A stretch of DNA of 64,000 nt from Halapricum desulfuricans. Lineage in GTDB: Archaea > Halobacteriota > Halobacteria > Halobacteriales > Haloarculaceae. Below, piece after piece: positions 17,976-26,578 of this stretch. The position numbers and the translations under genes are program-made. How positions within the stretch are numbered: the stretch's first letter is position 1; each line of letters opens with the position of its first letter. The DNA lies in assembly GCF_017094525.1 (NCBI RefSeq), contig NZ_CP064788.1:248001-312000 (forward strand), written 5' to 3'. Below the pieces are notes generated by a model. It made no database searches and had not been told where the DNA came from. It was given only the letters and a program-made list of their open reading frames with translations.

Positions 17976-19280
17976 CTACGCCAGCGCGCTGCCGGCCCGG
18001 ATGATCTCCCGCTCGCCGAAGGCCGGCCCGATCAACTGCAACCCGACCGGCAGGCCGTCGCTCGTCTCGCCGGCCGGAACGGAGATCGCGGGGAGGTTCG
18101 CGAGGTTGACCGGTGTCGTGTTGGCGTCGGCCAGGTACATCGTCAGGGGATCGTCCAGGCTCTCGCCGCGCTCCATCGGCGGAACCGGCATCGTCGGCGA
18201 GGCGAGCACGTCCGCCTCTGAGAGGGCCGAATCGAAGTCCTGCTTGACCCACGCGCGGGCGTCCTGGGCCTGCTTGTAGTACTTGTCGTGGTACCCCGCC
18301 GAGAGCGCGTAGGTCCCCAGCAGGATCCGGCGCTTGACTTCCTCGCCGAAGCCCTCCTCGCGGACCGCCGCGAACTCCTCGTTCCAGTTGCCCTCGTACT
18401 CGGGCGTCGGACCGTAGCGCACGCCGTCGAACCGGGCCAGGTTCGAGGAGGCCTCGCTCATCGCGATCACGTAGTAGGCCTCGACGGCGTGGGAAAGCGA
18501 CTCCATTGCGACCTCGTGGTAGCTCGCACCCCGCGCTTCCAGTTCGTCGATGGCGTCCCAGAAGGTCTCGACGACTCGCTCGTCGGCCCCCTCAAGCAGT
18601 TCGGTTGGGATCCCGATCTCCAGGCCATCGACGTCACCGTCCGCGGCGTCGGCGAAGGCGTACTCGCGCACGCCGTCGGGGCTCCGCTCGCCGACCTCCT
18701 CGTGGGCGTCCCGGGTCGTCGAGTCGCGGTCGTCCAGTCCGGCGATCACCTCCAGCAGTTCGGCGGCCTCCTCGACGGAGGGGGCGATCGGGCCGATCTG
18801 CTCTAGGGAGTTGGCGTAGGCGATCAGCCCGTATCGGGAGACCAGCCCGTAGGTTGGCTTGATCCCGACCGTGCCGGTGAACGCGGCCGGACAGCGCACC
18901 GAGCCGCCGGTGTCGGTCCCCAGCGCGAGGTCGGCCTCGCCGGCGGCCACGGCGGCCGCCGAGCCACCCGAAGAGCCGCCGGGAACCCGCCCCTCTGCCG
19001 CGGGATTGTCGGTCGGGCCGAACGCCGATGTCTCGGTCGTCGTCCCCATCCCGAATTCGTCCATGTTGGTCTTGCCGGGGATCGTCGCGCCCGCCTCGAG
19101 CAGGCGCTCGACGACCGCCGCGTCGTAGGGCGGGACGTACTCCTCGAGCATCGCGGACCCGCAGGTCGTCCGCACGCCTTCCGTCGAGATGTTGTCCTTG
19201 ACCGCGACGGTCTTTCCGGCGAGCGGTCCGTCTTCCTCGCCTTCGATCGTCTCCCGGGTGATAAAGGCGTTGTAACTCAT
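17976..19280 (-). CDS. gatA: Asp-tRNA(Asn)/Glu-tRNA(Gln) amidotransferase subunit A
   Basis: A 434-residue amidase-signature enzyme that releases ammonia from glutamine to amidate mischarged tRNA. The Lys-cisSer-Ser triad is visible: KDNISTEG, PGGSSGGSAAA and the ALGTDTGGSVRCPAAF signature. The length is slightly shorter than bacterial GatA, as usual for haloarchaea. It lies one base downstream of gatC in a two-gene operon. GatB is not in this window. Confidence 0.95.
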   Translation of the reverse strand: MSYNAFITRETIEGEEDGPLAGKTVAVKDNISTEGVRTTCGSAMLEEYVPPYDAAVVERLLEAGATIPGKTNMDEFGMGTTTETSAFGPTDNPAAEGRVPGGSSGGSAAAVAAGEADLALGTDTGGSVRCPAAFTGTVGIKPTYGLVSRYGLIAYANSLEQIGPIAPSVEEAAELLEVIAGLDDRDSTTRDAHEEVGERSPDGVREYAFADAADGDVDGLEIGIPTELLEGADERVVETFWDAIDELEARGASYHEVAMESLSHAVEAYYVIAMSEASSNLARFDGVRYGPTPEYEGNWNEEFAAVREEGFGEEVKRRILLGTYALSAGYHDKYYKQAQDARAWVKQDFDSALSEADVLASPTMPVPPMERGESLDDPLTMYLADANTTPVNLANLPAISVPAGETSDGLPVGLQLIGPAFGEREIIRAGSALA

Positions 19281-19281
19281 C

Positions 19282-19557
19282 TCACGACACCTTCGGTCCC
19301 TTGAAAAAGCCCTCCTCGTCCTCGGCGTTCTGGAGCGCCTGCTCCTGATCGAGTGACTCCTTGCGTTCGTCGGGTCGCATCACGTTGACGAGATCGGCCT
19401 CGCGCTCGACCTCGGGCACCTCCTCGAGCGTCTCGAAGGCGTCGAGAATCTCGCCGAACTGTTCGGCGAAGCGCTCGAGTTCCGCCTCGTCGAGGTCGAC
19501 CCGGGCGAGGTCGGCGACGTGGCGAACCTCCGCGGGATCGACGGCAGAATCGCTCAT
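19282..19557 (-). CDS. gatC: Asp/Glu-tRNA amidotransferase subunit C
   Basis: A 91-residue acidic protein wrapping GatA and GatB in the GatCAB complex. Family features: VDPAEVRHVADLARVDLDEAELERF at the N-terminus and LVNVMRPDERKESLDQEQAL in the middle, ending EGFFKGPKV. ATG 19557 matches the family start; the longer frame to 19836 is not GatC-like and would cross the promoter of the divergent TFB gene. It is directly followed by gatA. Confidence 0.93.
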   Translation of the reverse strand: MSDSAVDPAEVRHVADLARVDLDEAELERFAEQFGEILDAFETLEEVPEVEREADLVNVMRPDERKESLDQEQALQNAEDEEGFFKGPKVS

Positions 19558-19819
19558 ATTCCACCGGACGGCTGGCCCGGCGGTAAGGATTTCGATGCCG
19601 CCCCGCTCTCGCTGTCGTAGCCAGTCTCCGCAAAAACGTGCCGGAATCGACGCGCTCGTCGCGAAACGCGAACGCAGCGTACACGATCGATGAGGTGTTT
19701 TTTCGATCGTGGAAACAGATTTTTCGGCTAGCCAAAGATTTAAGACGCTTGCACCACAACAGGATATCGAAGTCAGGTAGTTCTGTGGGCGTTTGCCCGC
19801 GACGTATACATCCCAACCA

Positions 19820-20788
19820 ATGACAGACACGACCATCAGACGCCACGAGCAAACGAGTCAGCGAGAGACGACCGATGAAACGGCCGAAGAGGACCTGGTC
19901 TGTCCCGAGTGTGGCGGGACGCTCGCGCGCGATTCCGAACGCGGCGAGACCGTCTGCCAGGAGTGCGGGCTCGTCGTCGAGGAGGATGAGATCGACCCCG
20001 GGCCGGAGTGGCGGGCGTTCGACGCCAAGGAGAAAGACGAGAAGTCCCGCGTGGGCGCGCCGACGACGAACATGATGCACGACAAGGGGCTGTCGACGAA
20101 CATCGGCTGGCAGGACAAGGACGCCTACGGCAACTCGCTGTCCTCGCGCCAGCGCGAGAAGATGCAACGGCTTCGAACCTGGAACGAGCGGTTCCGGACC
20201 CGTGATTCCCGAGAGCGCAACCTCAAGCAGGCGCTGGGCGAGATCGACCGCATGGCCTCGGCGCTTGGCCTGCCCGAGAACGTCCGCGAGACTGCCAGCG
20301 TCATCTACCGACGCGCGCTACAGGAGGATCTGTTGCCCGGCCGTTCGATCGAAGGCGTCTCGACGGCCGCGCTGTACGCCGCCGCCCGGCAGGCCGGCAC
20401 GCCGCGCAGCCTCGACGAGATCGACGCCGTTTCTCGTGTTGACAAGGACGAGATCGCGCGCACGTACCGGTACGTCGTCCGCGAACTCGGACTCGAGGTC
20501 AAGCCCGCCGACCCCGAGAGTTACGTCCCTCGATTTGCTTCCGATCTCGATCTCTCCGAGGAAGTCGAACGACGCGCTCGCCAGCTGCTCAGCACGGCCA
20601 AGTCCAAGGGCGTCCACTCCGGTAAATCGCCAGTCGGACTGGCCGCCGCCGCGGTCTATGCCGCCTCGCTGCTCTCGAACGAGAAAGTCACCCAGAACGA
20701 GGTCTCCGAAGTGGCCAACATCTCCGAGGTCACGATTCGCAATCGCTATCACGAACTCCTCGAAGCCGAAGACGACATCCCGACCTAG
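19820..20788 (+). CDS. tfb: Transcription initiation factor B (TFB)
   Basis: A 322-residue TFIIB homologue that binds TBP and the BRE and recruits RNA polymerase. It has an N-terminal zinc ribbon (CPEC...CQEC), a B-reader/linker rich in charged residues ([19 protein letters not shown]) and two cyclin-like repeats, the second with SPVGLAAAAVYAASLL. ATG 19820 is preferred to a TTG at 19793. A second TFB lies at 37736; haloarchaea use several TFBs for different promoter sets. Divergent from gatCA. Confidence 0.95.
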   Translation: MTDTTIRRHEQTSQRETTDETAEEDLVCPECGGTLARDSERGETVCQECGLVVEEDEIDPGPEWRAFDAKEKDEKSRVGAPTTNMMHDKGLSTNIGWQDKDAYGNSLSSRQREKMQRLRTWNERFRTRDSRERNLKQALGEIDRMASALGLPENVRETASVIYRRALQEDLLPGRSIEGVSTAALYAAARQAGTPRSLDEIDAVSRVDKDEIARTYRYVVRELGLEVKPADPESYVPRFASDLDLSEEVERRARQLLSTAKSKGVHSGKSPVGLAAAAVYAASLLSNEKVTQNEVSEVANISEVTIRNRYHELLEAEDDIPT

Positions 20789-20829
20789 CGAACCATACGC
20801 TCTTGCTCCGCGAGTCCCGAGTCGCCCGC

Positions 20830-21306
20830 ATGGAAACGACGCGCCATTTCGTCGCGACCGTCTACGTCGTCAACGACGGTGCCGTCGCGCTACATAATCA
20901 CGACAAGCTCGGCATGTGGCTTCCGCCCGGCGGTCACGTCGATCGCGACGAACTCCCGCACGAAGCTGCCGGACGAGAGGTACGGGAGGAGCTGGGCCGC
21001 GATGTCAAGTTGCTCGCGCCGCGTGAGGGGATCTCCTCGCCGACGGTCGAATCGATCCCCCAGCCACAGCACTTCCTGCTCGAAGACATCAACACCTGTG
21101 ACGGGGCTGTCGGACACCAGCATATCGATTTCGTCTTCTACGGTCGGGTCGACGACCGACGGATCGATCCGGAACCCGGCGAGGCGGGTCGGGAGGCCTG
21201 GGAGTGGTTCGACGCGGCCCAGCTCCGGGCTGAACCCGATCGTCTCGAACCCGACGTGATCGAGATCGGGCTGCAAGCGATCGAGGCCGTCAGCGCTACT
21301 CGATGA
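20830..21306 (+). CDS. Nudix hydrolase
   Basis: A 158-residue hydrolase of nucleoside-diphosphate-linked compounds. The Nudix box is present as GGHVDRDELPHEAAGREVREELG with the REVREE core for Mg binding. The N-terminus TTRHFVATVYVVNDGAVAL is the first strand pair. Substrate unknown. ATG 20830 is chosen because the upstream extension is within the spacer to tfb. The 3' end overlaps a small membrane-protein gene on the other strand by 11 bases. Confidence 0.85.
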   Translation: METTRHFVATVYVVNDGAVALHNHDKLGMWLPPGGHVDRDELPHEAAGREVREELGRDVKLLAPREGISSPTVESIPQPQHFLLEDINTCDGAVGHQHIDFVFYGRVDDRRIDPEPGEAGREAWEWFDAAQLRAEPDRLEPDVIEIGLQAIEAVSATR

Positions 21307-21472
21307 CCAGCAACCGGCCGAATATCGCGACGCTCGCGAGGAAGAGGCCACCGAAGATCACGTAGAGGAGGCTTTTCACCGCCAGCGGCAGCGGCAACAG
21401 GAAGGTACCGACTGCCAGCCCGAGCGCGACGACCCCTGCTGCCGCCCCGGCGAGTACGATCCGCGGGACCAT
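21296..21472 (-). CDS. Small two-helix membrane protein
   Basis: A 58-residue reading with two clear membrane helices: IVLAGAAAGVVALGLAVGTFLL and SLLYVIFGGLFLASVAIFGRLL, separated by a PLPLAVK turn. Hydrophobic coding over its whole length on this strand, between two genes, argues for a real gene. I do not recognise the family. It overlaps the end of the Nudix gene convergently and precedes the sugar-kinase gene on the same strand by 57 bases from kinase stop to its start side, so the kinase operon ends near it. Confidence 0.6.
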   Translation of the reverse strand: MVPRIVLAGAAAGVVALGLAVGTFLLPLPLAVKSLLYVIFGGLFLASVAIFGRLLVIE

Positions 21473-21528
21473 CTGGTGAGGACTGCTCGGCCCTGTCCTA
21501 TCAATGTATTCCTCAGCGATCGCTTCTA

Positions 21529-22386
21529 TCAGGCCGAGTCAGCGAGTAGCGCGTCGATGTCGTCCCACGAGAGGCGCGTGCGAGCCCCGAGCGACTGGAC
21601 GGCCACCGCACCGCAGGCGTTGGCGACCGCGAGTGCGTCCGCCGCCGAGCGGTGCCGGCGAGTCGCCAGGAACCCGCCAGCGAAGGCGTCGCCAGCACCG
21701 GCCGTATCGACGACGTCGGCGTCGAAACCGGAGTGTGTCTCGACACCGCCGTCGCGGAGCTGTGCCCCTCTTTCGCCCCGCTTGACCACGACGGTCTGTC
21801 CGGGCCGGCTCTCGCGTCCGATCGACTCGAATTCCCGTTCGGTGACGAACAGCAGGTCGGTCCGTTCGAGCACCGGCTCGTACTCCTGATCGGCGACCCG
21901 TCGGCCCGGATCGAAGCTGACGGACACGCCGCGTTCGGCGGCCCGGCGAGCGAGTTCGAGCGCAGTGTCGGGCCGTTGGCTCGTCAGGTGGAGGTGTTCG
22001 ACGTCGCCGAGCGTTTCGCTCGCTCCCGAGTCGATATCGAACCGTTCGTTCGCGCCCTTGTTGCCGAGCATGAGTACCTCGCCCGCCTGATCGACGATCA
22101 GGTACTTCGTCGTCGTCTCGGCTGTGACGGCTTCGAGCAGTCCCGTCTCGACGCCGAGGTCCGTCAACTCCCGCCGGATCTCCTGTCCGCGCTCGTCCCG
22201 GCCGACGCTCCCGAGCAGCGCCGTATCGACCTGCAGCTGTGCGAGGACGGCCGCTGCGTTCGCCGCGCTGCCGCCGCCCGACTGGCGTCGGCCGGTGATC
22301 CGTGCCTCGTCGTCCGGCTGTGGCAGTCGATCGACCTGCAGGGTGACGTCCCAGTTGGCGTGCCCGGCACAGAGGATGTCGGTCAC
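21529..22386 (-). CDS. PfkB-family kinase, probable ribose-1-phosphate kinase
   Basis: A 285-residue ribokinase-fold kinase with PfkB motif 1 (RQSGGGSAANAAAVLAQL) and motif 2 (VVDTAGAGDAFAGGF, catalytic Asp). It overlaps the R15P isomerase gene by four bases (ATGA). In haloarchaea the non-carboxylating pentose bisphosphate pathway uses a PfkB-type ATP:ribose-1-phosphate kinase to make ribose 1,5-bisphosphate from nucleoside breakdown; the coupling to the isomerase makes that the best assignment. Another sugar or nucleoside substrate is possible. Confidence 0.75.
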   Translation of the reverse strand: MTDILCAGHANWDVTLQVDRLPQPDDEARITGRRQSGGGSAANAAAVLAQLQVDTALLGSVGRDERGQEIRRELTDLGVETGLLEAVTAETTTKYLIVDQAGEVLMLGNKGANERFDIDSGASETLGDVEHLHLTSQRPDTALELARRAAERGVSVSFDPGRRVADQEYEPVLERTDLLFVTEREFESIGRESRPGQTVVVKRGERGAQLRDGGVETHSGFDADVVDTAGAGDAFAGGFLATRRHRSAADALAVANACGAVAVQSLGARTRLSWDDIDALLADSA

Positions 22387-23372
22387 TGTTCGTCACCTCC
22401 GAACTCCGTGCTCGGCCTCGATTCGATCCAGGGGTCGGCGACCGCCTCGCCGAACAGTTCGCGCATCAGCGCCACGATGCTCTCGGGCGGGAACTGCCCG
22501 CGTTCGGTGACGATCGCGTCCACGTACCTCGGGGGCGTCACGTCGAATGCCGGGTTCTCGACGCTGATGTCCCCGATCGCCTCCCGGTCTGGACGGTCGA
22601 TCACCTCTGATTCGTCCCGGGTTTCGATCTCGACGAGATTGCCGGTCATCGTGTCCGGGTCGAGCTTGATCGTCTGGGCCGCGACGACGATCGGCGTCCC
22701 CCGGTCGCGGGCGTTGACCGCCAGTCCGGACGTGCCGATCTTGTTGATGACGCTGCCGTCGGCGGCGATGGCGTCGGCTCCGACGAGAACGTGATCGACG
22801 TCGTTGAGATACCGGCGGGCCGCTGAATCGACGATGAGAGTCACGTCCACGCCGAGCTCGACCAGCCGCTCGGCGGTCAGTCGCCCCTGATTTCGCGGGC
22901 GCGTCTCCTTGACGATCGCTGACACCTCTTTGCCCTGCTCGCGTGCGGTTTCGACGCAGGCTAGCACGTCCGTCGAGTGGCAGTGGGTCATGATACGGTC
23001 ACCGTCGCGCAGGCGGTTGGCCCCCACGCGCCCGAGGTCCGCCTGTGCGTGATCGAGGCGCGTCCGGAACTCTTCGGCCCCAGCGACGGTGTTTCGGCGG
23101 AGCGTCTCGACGCTGTCCCCGTTCATTCGCTGGAGCACGTACCGGAGCGCGTTCGGCAACGAGACGGCCGTCGGCCGCGTCTCCAGCAACCGCCGGGCCG
23201 CGGCTCGCAACTCCGCGCGGAACGCGTCGGGCGTCTCCGCGTCGCTGTGCTTGGCCTGCTGTCGGAGCGCGTCGGCGGCCGCGTCGGCGATCGCCGCGGC
23301 TCCGCGGGTCTCCATCGCCGCGATGTCCGCCGCGATCCGCTTGACGCTTGCGTCGAGATCATGGGCCCCCAT
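22383..23372 (-). CDS. Ribose-1,5-bisphosphate isomerase (eIF2B-like)
   Basis: A 329-residue member of the eIF2B-alpha/MtnA/R15P isomerase superfamily. Key regions: RIMTHCHSTDVLACV (catalytic Cys in THCHS), KETRPRNQGRLTAERL and VLVGADAIAADGSVINKIGTSGLA. It converts ribose 1,5-bisphosphate to ribulose 1,5-bisphosphate. It is the first gene of a two-gene operon with the PfkB kinase. Ribulose bisphosphate would be used by a phosphatase/aldolase branch in haloarchaea that lack RuBisCO, or by RuBisCO if present; neither is in view. Confidence 0.88.
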   Translation of the reverse strand: MGAHDLDASVKRIAADIAAMETRGAAAIADAAADALRQQAKHSDAETPDAFRAELRAAARRLLETRPTAVSLPNALRYVLQRMNGDSVETLRRNTVAGAEEFRTRLDHAQADLGRVGANRLRDGDRIMTHCHSTDVLACVETAREQGKEVSAIVKETRPRNQGRLTAERLVELGVDVTLIVDSAARRYLNDVDHVLVGADAIAADGSVINKIGTSGLAVNARDRGTPIVVAAQTIKLDPDTMTGNLVEIETRDESEVIDRPDREAIGDISVENPAFDVTPPRYVDAIVTERGQFPPESIVALMRELFGEAVADPWIESRPSTEFGGDEQ

Positions 23373-23451
23373 ACCATGGGATTACGTCCACGGCAGCCAA
23401 AAGATGATGGGGCCGTTGCCGGGGTTCGAATTCTATATAGCGAGAAATGGT

Positions 23452-24366
23452 TTATTTTCCGCCGAACGCGCGAAGCGACTCGAAGTCGTCGTCCCGGATC
23501 GCCCGGCTGATCCCTTCGATGTCCGTTTGTTCGGGCATCTGACCGGGATATTTTCGGCGGAAGTAGCCTACGATGTTGTCGATGTCGCGTTCGAGGAGTT
23601 CGTCGCTGTTCTCGTGGTCGGTGGGCACAGCCTGGGGCCAGTCGAAGATCGTGATCCCGTCGCTAGCGACGAAGACGTTGTACTCGCTGATGTCGGCGTG
23701 GACGTATCCCTCCTGGTAGGCCGTCTGGATCTCCCGGAGAACCATCTCCAGAAGCGACCGGGCCTGCTCGGGGTCCAGCCGCGCCTTCGAGAGTTCGACA
23801 CCGTCCATCCGCTCCATGACGACCGCGTGGCGGTTGTGATCGATCGGCTGCGGGACACTGACGTCGGGATATAGCGTTTCGAGCGCGTCGTACTCCCGCT
23901 CGGCCGCCTTGCGCGCGGTGTACTGCCAAGAGACGTGTTCGCGGTCGGCGGTGTACTCCCGTTCGCGCATCACTTCCCGGAAGTTGGTGTACCCCTCGCG
24001 GTGGAACTTCAGCGCCAGCGGCCGGTAGGATCGTGCTTCGTAGACGTCGCTTTCCTTGCCGACCCCGAGTGGCGAACCGACGCCGTCGATCGTCTCTCGC
24101 TGTGCGAACGTGTGCAACGCCAGCGCGTCGTATCCCTCGAAGGTGAGCGTGTATCCCTCGTACTGGATCGTCTTGCGTTCGATCAGTTCGCGGTCCATGC
24201 AGCGGTCGAGTCGATACTCGACGTCTTCGGCCGTCAGCCGCGAGAACTCCGGGATCTTCTCGCGCTGGACCCACTCCGAGAACCGCATCCCCTGCTCGAT
24301 TCCCGAGAGGAGATGGAAGTCCTCGGGTTCGAGTTCCGCCATCACCGGCGCGACGTTCTGGACCAT
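23452..24366 (-). CDS. rio2: Rio2 serine/threonine protein kinase
   Basis: A 304-residue atypical kinase/ATPase acting in small-subunit ribosome maturation. It has an N-terminal winged helix (about 1-85) and a RIO kinase domain: P-loop-like GVGKESDVYEA, catalytic loop HADISEYNVFV, and metal-binding IFDWPQ. ATG 24366 (MVQNVAPVMAELEPEDF) is the family start; the extension to 24486 is not. Length is normal for archaeal Rio2. Confidence 0.93.
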   Translation of the reverse strand: MVQNVAPVMAELEPEDFHLLSGIEQGMRFSEWVQREKIPEFSRLTAEDVEYRLDRCMDRELIERKTIQYEGYTLTFEGYDALALHTFAQRETIDGVGSPLGVGKESDVYEARSYRPLALKFHREGYTNFREVMREREYTADREHVSWQYTARKAAEREYDALETLYPDVSVPQPIDHNRHAVVMERMDGVELSKARLDPEQARSLLEMVLREIQTAYQEGYVHADISEYNVFVASDGITIFDWPQAVPTDHENSDELLERDIDNIVGYFRRKYPGQMPEQTDIEGISRAIRDDDFESLRAFGGK

Positions 24367-24787
24367 ATGCCTGCTGTACTCGCTTGAGCGCCAAAAGGCC
24401 GACGTGTAGTGTGTTAAAGCGTATAACGATATATCAAATACTTCCCTGTGCATGCCAGAAGTTCGGGGGATATTTCGACAGGACAATACGTATTTCCTCG
24501 ATCGATTCGAACCCGCTTAGATCGATTCGATCACCGCTTCTCGAAAGCGCGGCGACGAGTCCTCGCTGGCGTCGATACCAGCCGTCACACACGAATACAT
24601 AGTCGAATCGAGACGCTCCGCTGCAGCGGTCGCGGTATCGGCCTTCTCGATCTGATCCTCCTGACGGTTTGACGATGATGCGATGAACGGCCGAACGTCG
24701 CATCACTCGAGACACGATACCGTTCGCATCGTCTGGTTCGGATCCTCCGGCGACACTCGTCGCTACTCACTGCTGTTCGCAGGGAAA
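24367..24787. other. Non-coding stretch upstream of tRNA genes
   Basis: About 420 bases between rio2 and the first tRNA. The first 80 bases are AT-rich (GTATAACGATATATC near 24419) and probably hold the rio2 promoter. The remainder has a minus-strand open frame (24434-24715) with no recognisable features. I see no supported gene. Confidence 0.5.
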
Positions 24788-24862
24788 TGGGCCCTGCCGG
24801 ATTTGAACCAGCGCTCAATCGGTTATGAGCCGATCGCTTTAACCAGACTAAGCTAAGGGCCC
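24788..24862 (-). tRNA. tRNA with anticodon CAT (probably tRNA-Ile2, else elongator Met)
   Basis: Cloverleaf with acceptor GGGCCCT/AGGGCCC, discriminator A, D-arm AGCTTAGTCTGGTTAAAGC, anticodon stem ATCGG/CCGAT around CTCATAA, and T-arm CTGGTTCAAATCCGG. The GGGCCC acceptor fits the haloarchaeal tRNA-Ile whose C34 is modified to agmatidine, but this cannot be separated from tRNA-Met with certainty by eye. Confidence 0.85.
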
Positions 24863-24979
24863 TCATCTCGACGTTTTCGGTGCGTCGACTAAACTGTACC
24901 GTCTCGTTCACAACAGAAAGACACCGTCCCGAGAACTGTGAACAGTTCTCGTGGGCCGACAAATCGCTCCACGATTTGA

Positions 24980-25052
24980 CGCCGCCGCCAGGACTCGAAC
25001 CTGGGACAACCACGTTAACAGCGTGGTGCTCTACCAGCTGAGCTACGGCGGC
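24980..25052 (-). tRNA. tRNA-Asn (anticodon GTT)
   Basis: Cloverleaf with acceptor GCCGCCG/CGGCGGC, discriminator G, D-arm AGCTCAGCTGGTAGAGC, anticodon stem CCACG/CGTGG around CTGTTAA, and T-arm CCAGGTTCGAGTCCTGG. Its 5' end faces the CCA-adding enzyme gene. Confidence 0.95.
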
Positions 25053-25150
25053 CCGTGATCGCATCTTCAGGTAGTCGGAGTCATTTGATAGGGCTTTCGC
25101 TTCGCTCGCACACCGACACGCTTTCACGTACTTGTCGGCATCCTTCAGGT

Positions 25151-26554
25151 ATGGGCGACGAGTTCGACGCCGTCGTTGCGACGGTCCGCGAACGGGCCGA
25201 TCCCGACCGCGAGGAGCGAGCGCAGTTGCACGAGGCCGTCGAAACGCTGACCGCACGTATCGAAGCCGCTATCGAGGCGTTGCCGGTCGAGGCCGACGTC
25301 GTGCAGGTCGGTTCGACCGCCCGCGGGACCTGGATCTCCGGGGACCGTGACGTCGATCTGTTCGTACGCTTTCCGCCGGGTCTGCCCCGCGAACAACTCG
25401 AAGACTACGGACTCCGGATCGGCCACGAGGTCCTCCCCGACGGCCGCGAGGAGTACGCCGAACATCCCTACGTCGTCGGCGAGTTCGACGGTTTCGACGT
25501 CGATCTGGTCCCCTGCTACGCCGTGGAAGACGCAACGGCCATTCAGTCGGCAGTCGATCGAACGCCGTTTCACACCGAGTATCTGAACGAGCGCCTCGAC
25601 GATAATCTCGCGGCTGACGTCCGGGTCTGCAAGCAGTTCCTCACGGCGATCGGCGTCTACGGCAGTGATCTCCGGACGCGCGGCTTCTCGGGCTATCTGA
25701 CCGAACTGCTCGTGCTCGAGTACGGCGGCTTTCGCCCGTTCGTCGAGGCCGCGACGGACTGGCATCCTCCGGTGGCCTTTGATCCAGAAGCGCACGGGCG
25801 GCGCGAGACGGCGCAACCGTCCCGGAACGAGGACGTCACTGCTTCCGACCTCCCGTTCGACGATCCGCTGATCGTGATCGACCCGACCGATCCCGAGCGC
25901 AACGTGGCCGCGGTCTGTAGCGAGGAGAGCGTCGCCCGACTCCAGCATTACGCCCGGGAGCTGGTCACCGACCCCCGGGTCGAACTGTTCGAATCCTCCG
26001 AGCCGGCACCGCTCGACGCCGACGAGGTCCGGGACGCGTTCGATCGCCGGGGGACGACGCCGGTCGCGATCGGCTTCGAGACGCCCGATCTCGTCGAGGA
26101 CGATCTGTACCCCCAGCTGGAGAAATCCAGAGCCGGCGTCGTCGGGCTGCTCGAGCGCCACGAGTTCGACGTCCTCCGCTCGACGGCGGTCTCCGACGAC
26201 GATCGAACGGCCGTCCTCGCGGAGCTGGGAGTGACCGAGCGTCCGGCCGTCCAGCGCCACGAGGGACCACCGGTCCACGTCCGCGAGCACGCCGCGAACT
26301 TCTTCGAACGGTACGACGGTGCGGCCGCCGCCGGGCCGTTCGTCGACGGCGATCGCTACGTCGTCGAGCGCGAACGGGAGTTCAGGACCGCCGCGGCGCT
26401 GCTGGACTCGGACGCGATCTTCGAGGTCGGGCACGGCGCTGCCGTCGAGCGACAGCTCGGAGCGTCCTACCGGGTCTACCAGGGTCGGGAAGTCGGGACG
26501 CTGGCCGAACGGTTCGGCGTCGAGCTGGCGGCGTATCTCGAACCGACACCCTGA
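25151..26554 (+). CDS. cca: Class I CCA-adding enzyme
   Basis: A 467-residue archaeal tRNA nucleotidyltransferase that builds or repairs the 3' CCA. The catalytic head has GSTARGTWISGDRDVDLFVRF (GS and DXD motifs) and a third carboxylate in FDVDLVPCY. The central and tail domains follow, as expected for archaeal class I enzymes. ATG 25151 is preceded by AGGT and gives the family N-terminus. None of the three tRNA genes here encodes CCA, so the enzyme is required. Confidence 0.93.
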   Translation: MGDEFDAVVATVRERADPDREERAQLHEAVETLTARIEAAIEALPVEADVVQVGSTARGTWISGDRDVDLFVRFPPGLPREQLEDYGLRIGHEVLPDGREEYAEHPYVVGEFDGFDVDLVPCYAVEDATAIQSAVDRTPFHTEYLNERLDDNLAADVRVCKQFLTAIGVYGSDLRTRGFSGYLTELLVLEYGGFRPFVEAATDWHPPVAFDPEAHGRRETAQPSRNEDVTASDLPFDDPLIVIDPTDPERNVAAVCSEESVARLQHYARELVTDPRVELFESSEPAPLDADEVRDAFDRRGTTPVAIGFETPDLVEDDLYPQLEKSRAGVVGLLERHEFDVLRSTAVSDDDRTAVLAELGVTERPAVQRHEGPPVHVREHAANFFERYDGAAAAGPFVDGDRYVVEREREFRTAAALLDSDAIFEVGHGAAVERQLGASYRVYQGREVGTLAERFGVELAAYLEPTP

Positions 26555-26578
26555 CACGGTCCGCAGCGCGAAGCGACG

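Noticed and set aside
24434-24715. A 93-codon minus-strand frame between rio2 and the tRNA genes
   Set aside because: No recognisable domain, mixed composition and no clear start signal; could be chance.
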